DNA from: Lethocerus indicus | Lineage: Eukaryota; Arthropoda; Insecta; Hemiptera; Belostomatidae | Length of the DNA: 64,000 bases | Reading direction: 5' to 3' | Assembly (NCBI GenBank): GCA_019843655.1 | Contig: JACDQD010000006.1 | Location: 3,526,034 to 3,590,033 of the forward strand | Shown here: positions 51,328-60,690 of the stretch, piece after piece | Numbering within the stretch: position 1 is the first letter of the stretch | Layout: each line of letters starts with the position of its first letter | Position numbers and translations under genes: made by a program | The notes under the pieces: generated by a model | Told to the model about the DNA's origin: nothing | The model's input: only the letters and a program-made list of their open reading frames with translations | The model's database searches: none

Positions 51328-52660
51328 ACATCGATAGAGAGTGCGCGAGGAAAATTGCCCCTAATGGTCATTCGTGTGAATAAAGCAAGATGAGGAGGCG
51401 GAAGTAAAGTTTAAAGAAGTATTAAGAGTAAAACTTAATTAGCGGCATTAATGGGTTTAAATGAGAATTTTTCTTCAACTGTAAATTTGAACCGACTTAT
51501 AAATATATTCTAGATACTGGGGGAAGTAGCTCCGGTTCTTCTTCAGTGGTAAATTGAATGGGCTGGGGGAGTGGTGAGTGTGCCAATGGGCTGAGGGGTC
51601 AATGGCATCGGTCGGCAATGTTGTTGGGCACCCAATGCGCTCCTAACGAGTGTTTGTTTTATTGTTCCCCACTCATAATTGCCTTCCGTGGGCGAAATTA
51701 CGCTGCGGCCCCTATTACAACACCGTTCCCTCTTATGGGCCCGTCCTGACGGTCCAGTATATATACAGCGGGGTTCTCTGCTGTTTCTCAATTTATGACC
51801 CGTGGGCACACATTCGTACGAATCTCGAATCTGAAATTACGGCTCCGCTATAGATATATTGAAAGCTATTTGGGGGACCGCGAACGTTTAGAATACTCGT
51901 CATTCGTTACTCCTGTCGACACTGTCACAGTGCAGAAAGTTTAATGTATTGAATACTTGGAATACTTTCCCATACTACTAATACTAATAATAAATGTCAC
52001 GTTATTACCAGAAATGTAATTCAGTCTATAACACACCGAATAATTGAATATAAATCGACCTGTCCCGCACCGTTTTTTTGTTTTTTCACATTGACGGCAA
52101 CCATAAAATTAAAACCGTAGACACGAATATTTTATGGGCAAAATCGTATACTGTTCTACGGGTATACACATCCTGTGTACAAAATGTACACAGATGAATA
52201 TAAGCGGGCAATAAGATTGGCAAGCGGATCGTGAGTTGATCGGATGTTGGGATTTTTTCATCATACAGCGGATGACCTAGAGAGCAGCCAAGTATGTCAA
52301 CGAGATAAATTCCTATAGACCAGTGATTATAACAGTCCAAATAAACACAGTGGTGTAAGTCGGTTCAATAATTATTTTAATAATAAAACCGCAGTCCGGG
52401 TGGTACAGCCGAGGTTGGGTAACTCGCGAAAGGCAATCTCCGGTTATTGTTTCGAGTGTCTAGAGGGGGGCGTGGCGGGGGGCGGTGTGTGGCGCCACGG
52501 CCTCCGAAGGCCGCCAAATGACAATTGAATTTCTCCGCCGCCTCCCGACACTTTCAAGCCGGCAGTCTCCGAACCAAATGGTCGGCTTTACAACCAATTA
52601 TCGGCCAAAATCGTAGACCATTGTAATGGTTTCTTCGAAATTCCAGTACCGTTAAGCCAA

Positions 52661-52671
52661 GGGGGGGGGGG
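52661..52671 (+). repeat. Poly-G tract (11 G)
   Basis: Uninterrupted run of 11 G. Confidence 0.95.
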
Positions 52672-53399
52672 CAAGGACACGGTGATTACACTTTCAAAGA
52701 TTTTAATCTCTGTTTAATTCTGTATGCCGCTTCAAACCGGAGCCAGACATCCTCATTGACGACTTATGACCTTTTTAAATAACACCGCGTCCAGAAAATA
52801 CTTCAAATCAATCAAAACAGGTCTCTTAACTCATAGTATAGACTCTATTACCAAGTCAAAGTGTCATCTTGTCACAAAATGCACATAGACAAATCTTGTA
52901 CATTCTCAACACTGGCCGCTATTACTAGGCGAAATTAGATTTTATCACAAGTGAAGGTAGTTGTGACGCTGAATTATTCAAAGAATGCCCACTCTGTATT
53001 TAGTTGTTTTAAAATTAATTTTCTCTCTCTGGCTAACCGGTGGGATAATAGACGCCTTGACCAAGCTCTTATCGTCTATTGGCCTTCGACACCTCGCATT
53101 GTTCGGCGTGTAAACCAAACGATGAAAAATGTACAGGAGGCAAATAAACGGCGTGGTGTTGAACACTCGACGAAAGTTGTAATGTCCCGTTTCCACCCGA
53201 TAGGAATCGTTAAATGACCTCAAAATCAAACCTCTAGTGGAGGCGGGGCTGTGAAATGACAATTGAAAAATTCCCACGAGGGCAATATAGAATTTGTATC
53301 ATTTGCTAATGTCATTAAATATATTAACGAATAATAAGTGGAAATAGTATATTAATCAATTACATTCGTTTAAATGTACTAAGTAGATCCTGCGGGAAT

Positions 53400-53595
53400 T
53401 ATCTTCTGTTTCCCGTCGCTGGCTTGGCCTTTTGTTAGACCATTTCAGGTCGGTATGGTGGTCACAGAGTCACTGTGGGGCACGCGGAATTTTTGTGGGG
53501 CATCCTTTCTGGATGGTGAAACCAGCGAGAGGAGACAGAAAACTATGGGTATTCCAAACCCTCGCAGACCGCCTAACAGATATTTCCCAATTGTT
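53400..53595 (+). mobile_element. MITE-like element, copy C (both arms, deleted centre)
   Basis: The left inner arm (53405-53422) and right inner arm (53522-53539) are inverted copies of each other at 15 of 18 positions within this copy. The core blocks TTGGCCTTTTGTTAGAC (53424-53440) and TTTTGTGGGGCATCC (53491-53505) match copies A and B in order and orientation. The right outer arm (53548-53570) matches the reverse complement of the copy B left arm at 21 of 23 positions and copy A at 20 of 23. Only about 20 bases separate the core from the right arm, against about 155 in copy A, so copy C is internally deleted or A carries an insertion. The + strand reads GIPNPRRPPNRYF through the arm, similar to copy B on its minus strand. 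Confidence 0.6.
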
Positions 53596-55052
53596 GTAAG
53601 TTGTTATCGCGTATTGTACCGAGGTAGTGATATAAAGAAAATTATAATGTTTAATAGCGAGCGGTGCTTGTAAATTAATGAAGGGTGAGATGGCGGGGTG
53701 GGGCCGAGTCTGGGGCTCGTCTGCGCCTCGGTCTCAGTGCGCTTTGGTGTTAGTGAAGGCCGTTGAACGACCTCCTGTTCACCTTGAGCTCTGACTCCCA
53801 CCGGGCTCCCATACGGCTCCTCCCAGTCGCTCTTCCTTTATTTTTACCCTTCATTTCCTCCCCCGTCCGTCGCCCCACCTTTTGTTTCGCCAATCCCCCG
53901 GGCGTCGGCCGGAAATAGGAAATCCGATCGGCCCGCTATGATGTTCAGCGACGGTGTTTACTTTCCGTGCGGTTACCCATTAATAAAAATATTCCCAGTC
54001 ACTCGTCCGTAATATGTACAACTCTAATGAGAGTCCAGAGCTTATGTGCTGCGGAAGGTTAGGTGCTATCAGGCAGGATCGGTCTGCCTTCTGCCGCGAG
54101 TAATTCACACCCGAAAGAGGTAAGGAATATGAGACCTGGTATTTTTCATGAAAAAGAGACAAGATCGATGTGAGTGTAATATCATGAAAGTAAATCTTGG
54201 CCTTGAGACGAAAGGCTGTTCAAAAACTATTTAAGGTTTTGGGAAAATTGGGATTCAAAAGTTTTGCTTAATATTGTTCCGACGTTTAATCTTTGCATTC
54301 TCACAATTATTAAGCATTCTCATTCTGTGCATTCTCACGGTTAAGCAAAGAAAATGATTAAGGACAGCTCCATTCCACTTATCAACTAATCTTTTCGCCA
54401 CTTAACTACACCCTATTGGCATTTTAACATTCGCCTCCTCCGACAGTAAAATCCCTAGACAAACATTTCCATGTTATATACGGATAGTTCCAAAAAACAA
54501 GAGCGAAAGGTTATCTATTCCCTTTTCCCTGTTTACTCAATCCTTAAGCGCGAGCTACAAACTCGTATTCCCTCCCACGCAACTCACGTGACCTACTCGC
54601 TATCTGAGGAGATAGCATATAGGTCACGGTAAACCCAGTGCAGAACGCATCCACTCAATATTACAAAACCCTCGGATCAGGACCCAGTTACACTGGGATT
54701 CCTTCTCATATTAGCATTCCAATTCGCACCGCGTAAATCACCGTGGCCACCCCACGGCCACGACTCGAGGCACTCCAGAACACAGGATTAAATGACAATA
54801 AAATTGCGTCCTTCTGGTAATAATAATCAGTAAATACCGCTTGTCATTTTGTGAACACAGTACAGCTTTAAATTTCAAATTATTCGTTCTACTTTTTCGT
54901 AATGCCACAGAGTGTGTGCCAGATGCCAGATAGACCGCGTTCAAACTGCCTTTCCACGCACTTTATTCAAACAAAAAAGTATCACGATTTTACAAAAAAT
55001 AAAAAATGTATTGGAATAAACGGGCCCGTAAAGAGAGTGACGGTTTGAGGCG
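53596..55052. other. Gene-free stretch with a GC-rich block at 53680-53960
   Basis: No supported gene. The GC-rich block is open on the minus strand (65 codons, 53604-53801) without a recognisable domain. Confidence 0.55.
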
Positions 55053-55100
55053 TCTGTCTCTCTTTCTCTTTCTCTCTCTCACTCTCTCTCTCTATCTCTT
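55053..55100. repeat. Interrupted (TC)n tract
   Basis: CT-rich low-complexity sequence ending eight bases before copy 2 of the E-box/MEF2-type element. Confidence 0.9.
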
Positions 55101-55107
55101 GCATTCT

Positions 55108-55159
55108 CATTGATTTGACTGGAACAGCTGTCGGCTAAAAATAGCCCGCCAATATTTCT
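55108..55159 (+). promoter_or_regulatory. E-box plus MEF2-type composite element, copy 2
   Basis: CATTGATTT (55108-55116), CAGCTGTCGGCTAAAAATAG (55125-55144) and ATATTTCT (55152-55159) repeat the layout of 32282-32334 in the same orientation. The E-box-to-MEF2 segment differs from copy 1 by one base in 20. Similarity fades beyond this block on both sides, which argues against a long segmental duplication. Confidence 0.4.
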
Positions 55160-56105
55160 GGGACATCGGCTCCGAATAACACCACAAAAAAGGTTCGTCG
55201 GATCTTTCGTTTTTTTTTTCAATTTTTTTTTCAGATTATTCGTCGGTACGAGCAAATATAAGTCGGAATATTGATAATCTTTTAACTTTCCTTGAATTGA
55301 ACTCTATCGAACTCATAAAGTTTCATAAACTTTATTTCATACTACGTGTTCATTCTAGAGAACGTGACAATTTTTTAAGCAATAGACCATAGCCGAACCC
55401 GCGAAATTCGAAGCGCCTAATTTCAAAACATTTAACGTTGTTTTATTTACGTAAAATTTTTAAAAATATATATTACAGTATTTCTTCCAAACTTCCAATA
55501 CTTAAATTCCAGTACAGTCTAGATTTCTTTTTACTAAACAAAGTTTAGAATTGAAAATATTTCAATATCTTACACATCTCTTCTGCGAGAGGTAATGTTT
55601 CGTTGCGTAATACTTGACGGGACTTCTTGCTCATAGTTGCTGTTTTCTAGGCGTAGAATCGATAGCGCAGAAAATTCCTTTCGGTTTACGCATTTTACTA
55701 TGACTGCAACGAATTTCAAACATCTAGTTAGGAAACCACTTATCTGTTGACCTATACAAGCTGGAAGTCGTGCCTCCAAGAAGTAGATACTGAAACTACG
55801 ATATCAGATAACTGAAAACTAAAAAAATATAAATATAAAAAATAAAATAAAAATAGGCTTTCAGAAACCTGGAGTTACGTTCCGGGAGGCCCAAATATTC
55901 GTTAACAATTTGAAACTTTAACTTTATTCCCGCCTGGTAAAATGCACGGAACTCGGGTAAAATCATAAATAGCCCATCGACGACAGCCACGACTTATAGT
56001 TAAGGTCGTGGGATCCTTGAATTATTTTCTGCTATTCGGTTTGGGAAAGTGAAAAACTTTATTCTTGGCTGATTCGGCTTCGCTGTAACTTGGTATGTGT
56101 TTTGC
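55160..56105. other. Gene-free AT-rich stretch
   Basis: No gene, RNA gene or structured repeat is supported. Confidence 0.6.
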
Positions 56106-56132
56106 GGGGGAGGGGTTGGGTTGGGGGGGGGG
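56106..56132 (+). other. G-quadruplex motif ending in a 10-G tract
   Basis: G runs of 5, 4, 3 and 10 are separated by loops A, TT and TT, a canonical quadruplex pattern with very short loops. The final run (56123-56132) counts among the poly-G tracts. Confidence 0.75.
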
Positions 56133-57117
56133 TACCCTCTGGGAAATCAACAGTGTCCAGTTTCTCTTGGCCTTTGGCACAACTTGTTTCAATCCATACA
56201 CTATTAACCAGTTTCGCTCCTTCCTGACGTCAACGCGCTCTTTTATTCTTCAATTCCGCCCAGGATTGAATGATTACAGGCTCCCTGTTCAGGCCTCAAC
56301 GTTTTAAGATTTTCCATTATTATACGACATGGGCTGATACTGAAGTTATATTTGTAAATTATAAATCAAATTGAGTTAAACCTACTGTAATACACGATTT
56401 ACTCGAATATTCGCAAATATTCAGCGATTTTTAAATATTTTACGATAGAACAGCTGTTACTTCCCGTTTATAGTCCCTCTACATACTTTTATAATTTTTC
56501 GATAATCAGTAGTGGTAGTGTCATACATTTTTAGGGGTTCACGATGAACGTAATTACTCTCGCCTACGCTAAAGGATTTTCGCTTCGCATTCCTTCTGTG
56601 TAACCGCGAAGTTACAAGGGTAATGCACCATCGGCACGCTTAAGTATCTCATTATATTACCGAAAGAATGCTACTAACTATGGCTAATATCCAAAATCCG
56701 AAAAAATATGTCCGACGAAGATTTGCACGGACCAAAAGAAAATGCATAAGAAAAACAAAATACGAGTTATCACTTAGAAAACGTCCCGTGAGGAAAGGCC
56801 TTCCAAGTACCAGCAAAACCAGATAAATGGACTAAAAATTATAAATCCGACCAGATTAACAATACTTGCACTTTTGGTGAATGCACCTCCTGATATGTAC
56901 ATCTTATCTAACATTACACTCGGTACAAGTAATTGTTACTTGCGTTTACTTTAATGTACTGTTTAAACATATCAACCACGTTCCGATAAGGAACAATGAC
57001 TCGGCTCTCTTCCATATTCTGGTATTCTTTGTGGTCCGCCCTAGTGAATAGTAACTATTTATTCCCTGCAGAAGAAGCCGGGGCCTCCTTTTGCCGCCTG
57101 GCGAATTATTAATATCT
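56133..57117. other. Gene-free stretch
   Basis: No gene or repeat seen. Confidence 0.6.
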
Positions 57118-57139
57118 CCCCCCGCCCCGCCCCGCCCCC
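57118..57139 (-). promoter_or_regulatory. Four C runs: minus-strand quadruplex and Sp1/KLF-type GC boxes
   Basis: C runs of 6, 4, 4 and 5 are separated by single G, giving overlapping CCCCGCCCC GC boxes and a canonical minus-strand quadruplex with one-base loops. It sits at the edge of a GC-rich block with a (GA)n tract 70 bases away, a promoter-like combination, but no transcript start or exon is identifiable. Confidence 0.5.
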
Positions 57140-57204
57140 TTTTTCGGGACGACAAAAGTGATAAACGGTGGCCATGATTTATACGCTGTACGGTGGCTTT
57201 GTAC

Positions 57205-57207
<3 letters not shown>

Positions 57208-57257
<50 letters not shown>
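57208..57257. repeat. (GA)n microsatellite
   Basis: About 24 GA units followed by imperfect GAGT units to about 57275. The frames through it (S-L repeats) are not genes. Confidence 0.98.
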
Positions 57258-57266
<9 letters not shown>

Positions 57267-57275
57267 TGAGTGAGT

Positions 57276-58037
57276 AGAGCTTTGGGTATTGGTGCGAGCG
57301 AGTGAGACAAAAGTTGTAGGCCGGCGAGGAGAGGGAGAGAGTGAGAGGGAGGCCCCAATTGTTACCTCGAGTTTGGACACGGTCAAACGCCGACAGTGCG
57401 GAGTTTCCCCGACTGCCGGGACCGAGGAATGCGAGCGGCCACATCACAACGCCCGAGCCCCCTACACACTGGAGAACTATGAATACAGATGAGAGAGGAC
57501 CGTGTTGGTGAATGCACTGGGACGAGCGGGAAGCGGTGTGAAATATTCAGTCTGGCAGACAACACGGAATATATGCAAAATTACGAAATTTATAAACGTT
57601 AAAAAAAGAAACAGAAAAATAACCGTGGTCCATTCGGTCGGTTTGTTTTGTAGCACTTCGTTATCGTTAGAGTTATAATGAATAAAAAGATATATAATAC
57701 TATAATAGCGATTAGATAAGTGTATAAATGTAGCATAGGATTTGAAAAATAGACAACTTGTTAGAATCTAATTTGACATCGGCCTCTCCACTATTTCGTA
57801 TGGGAATATTTTACTGGGGTTCTTTCCATGTAACTTGATCTTCCATGGTCGGGAGAAGCTCCTTTGAAGCGTCATAAATAATATTTGTCCGGAGACTCCT
57901 CCCGCTTTTGTGCGCAGAGGTCACCGCAAAAAAATTGAAATGCTCCGCGTCAGTTTTTGCGACGTTCGGGTTTTCTAAGGATTCGCATTTCCCGTGTTTG
58001 CGTGTGTTTTATTTTTGCATCGAATTACTAGAGAGGC
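57276..58037. other. Gene-free stretch
   Basis: GC-richer to about 57480, then AT-rich. The minus frames here (57109-57447 and 56946-57386) owe their length to the microsatellite and GC content. Confidence 0.55.
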
Positions 58038-58053
58038 GGGGCGGGAGGGGGGG
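58038..58053 (+). other. G-rich quadruplex-type cluster
   Basis: GGGG, GGG and a 7-G run separated by single bases. The last run can supply two G3 tracts. Confidence 0.5.
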
Positions 58054-58239
58054 TATCATGTGTTTTTGCCAATTTTAAATTTCGAATCTTGGCAAGTTAT
58101 GGAACTCTGAAGGATGTACGTCGCGAGTGTCGAGTGTACCGAGGAGAGGAGGGAACAGTACGGAGAGTGTGTCTCGTGTCTCCCTTATTAAACTTATTTG
58201 AAATTCAACTCACGGTCGCCGTTCTCCCCTACCTCCTCT

Positions 58240-58294
58240 ATCACTGCTCTCTCTATCTCTCTTTCACACTCCCTCTCTCATATCTCTCTCTCTC
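58240..58294. repeat. Interrupted (CT)n tract
   Basis: Low-complexity CT-rich sequence, imperfect. Confidence 0.85.
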
Positions 58295-60538
58295 CTGTCG
58301 GTAGGGACACGTTGTAGAAGTTTAATTTATAAAATTCGGGGGTCAGTCAGGGCCAATCAAATCCTCGTTGAACAATGATTCACAAGTTCCAACCTTTCTT
58401 ACCCCCTCCCGGGTGTTCAATGCAGAGCTCCGATTTAATCGTGACGCGATTTCTTTCTTTTATAATTCACGGAAGGTATAGTCTAAAATCGCATATCAAC
58501 TCGCTAAATATATGAAGAAAAGATCAAAAACTCTTGTTTCCTCTATCACTATTAATTTAATCCATAAAGATAGTTAATCAATCTCCGCGAAGAAGAGTAT
58601 CGCAGATTATTTAACTGACCTAAAGTTTGAAGCAATCCAGATTGCAGATTAATGTTGGCGTCGAACGATAGGTGCAGTTTAAAGCATCAAATGCTGTTCC
58701 AGCCGCGCTCGCTCTATAATTAGTTTTGCATTTGTTGACTTTAACTAGAACGGTCGGCCGGGAATATGTTAAACGGTGTTTTATTATAGGGAACCTGCGG
58801 CTGGCTGACTATTAAGTGATTGTAATAATAATCGTGTTTTGAAATCTAATTAAAGAGGCCGAACAACAAGCCGAGAGTACACCTGTTTTTACCGACCCAT
58901 TGGCGCCCCGTACTACAGGTTATTTAACTGCATCGACCAACAGCGTTTCCCAACTATAAGTATTTTTCAAATTTTTCAGTAAACGCTCTCGATAAGAAAT
59001 ATTTATAGAAATACGTGGGGCTCTTCCTAAGAGTTAGGGTATTGATTTAATCGTCTTTAAAAGTCTTATAATATAATTTTATGGTTCTATCAAATATAGT
59101 TGGCGTCTATAGATGAATTCCAAGAGTGTTCTGAGTCCGTGTGTGGGTACGAAAGTAAAAGTTATATACACGAACTAATAAATATATGAGAACGACGCGG
59201 AACTAATAAGTTGACGTCAGCACTAACTGAAAACTAGTAGACAGGTTTAATAAAAGAAGCGTAGAGAAAAATCTTCGACGAAAGGGTCAAAATTCTACAA
59301 CATGCGATCAAACGGATTGAACAATGTGAATGACCGGATCTAATTTACGACCATTGAGTTATCATGTCGGTCTAATTAGCAAAACAAATTGCTTAAATTC
59401 TCATTAATATTTAAAGCTAAATAGGAGCCTTAGGAATGTATGATTGCGAAATACAAGGACAAGGACCTTTGAAAAATTATTGCTATCCAAATAAATAATA
59501 ATTTTTATACCATTGTTTTGTATTATAACTATGTATTGTATTGTGTGGCTTGACGAAATGTTATGGCTTTTCAAACATATTTTTGCCAAATGTTAAAATA
59601 AATCTATATCAGAATTCAATCAATATTATAGAGAAAGAGAGAATGAAAAGTGAAAAAAGAAGTTGCACAATCTTGGGGCCAATAAACTTGTACTTTTATT
59701 GTTAGGGTGTGTTAATATTTTAAAAAGCGAAATCATAACCATGTTTTCACATTAGAAGCGCTGAATAACAAAATTCTTTTACTGAGAATTATAAATTGTC
59801 GAAGGAAAACAGTTCTTGTCACGGATTATCCATTAATATTTGCCTATTATAGAGCTTAGGGAATAAGAAAAAGTTTTGAGTGGGATGAAAATAAAGGGGA
59901 AAGCAAAAAGGATAAAATCCCGACGTATTTTAGCGATCTGCCCAGTGAAAAGGGACCAATATACAAACATACCTTGTACCCGAGATGTTCGTGCCCCCAC
60001 CTACGTTATTTGTGCAAATATCTGAATTTTACAAACATCGGCGCACACTTTCACAAATATATAACATTTATAAGACTGTTCAACACTATTAATAGTTAAA
60101 TAGTTCAATTTAATAATAAAATTTTAACAGTGAGCAAATATTATTACATGAGTGATAACACAATAGGTTTGTATTAGTGAACGTCCAAACCTCCTCCTCC
60201 GCGAACAGTAGGACAATAATAAGAAGGGCAATCAGTGTCTGTGATCTTATCCTTGGCCTAGAAAGTTTAAATTAGGCTGAGATTATGAACACAGAGCGGC
60301 CGGAGCAACACAAACGACAGGCCATCTTATATAATATACCCACTTAAACCCAACTACCGAATTCATATTTCATATTGTGCCGGATTCATGACTACGCAGG
60401 CTATGTCGTAGCCTTCTGCAGACTAAATCAAATCACCAACACCGGTACAAATCAATTTAGTTATTGTTGAACTCGTCCGCGGATTTTTGAATCTTAAAAC
60501 TTTGTTCAGTTCCTCTTTGTTCCAAACCGAAATTCCAA
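58295..60538. other. Gene-free stretch
   Basis: No supported gene. Mostly AT-rich. Confidence 0.6.
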
Positions 60539-60690
60539 ACCTCGGCTTGTCCCGAGGTATTCTGTAGAATGCCGAGACCGGACAGGACGAAACGTCAGCA
60601 GAAGTATGTTGTTTACCGCTGACGTAATTCCAGCGTTCGACTGGAGAATATACGAAACCAGTTCCAATTCGAACTCCGAAACGTTTCTGG
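60539..60690 (+). ncRNA. Hairpin cluster with hammerhead-like order, possible retroelement relic
   Basis: Three hairpins follow each other: ACCTCGG/CCGAGGT (60539-60545 with 60552-60558), ACGTCAGC/GCTGACGT (60592-60599 with 60618-60625) and TCCAG/CTGGA (60629-60633 with 60641-60645). GAAAC occurs three times (60589, 60654, 60678). Read as a type I hammerhead the order is a weak helix I strand GGTATT (60556-60561), CTGTAGA in place of CTGANGA (60562-60568, one core mismatch), a poor helix II, GAAA (60589-60592), helix III, then TA (60625-60626) and ATTCC (60627-60631) as the return strand. The core mismatch and weak helices I and II mean it is at best a decayed copy. Hammerheads are known in Penelope-like retroelements; no protein of such an element is visible nearby. 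Confidence 0.2.

Larger units (their letters stand above)
48131..53399. other. Gene-free stretch with a GC-rich island at 52450-52620
   Basis: No supported gene in 5.3 kb. About 48280-48520 is moderately GC-rich and open on the + strand (87 codons), without recognisable motifs. About 52450-52620 is GC-rich, with two 6-G runs and the hairpin GGCCT/AGGCC. Frames at 49600-50174, 50805-51032, 51543-51853 and 52951-53277 are unrecognised. Confidence 0.55.

Noticed and set aside
1297..57447. Open frames made of YIYIYI, SLSLSL, RERERE or PPPSLP stretches
   Set aside because: These are translations of (TA)n, (GA)n and CT-rich microsatellites, not proteins.
56225..59219. Two perfect CRE palindromes TGACGTCA (56225 and 59212)
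   Set aside because: An 8-bp word is expected about once per window by chance; no supporting context.
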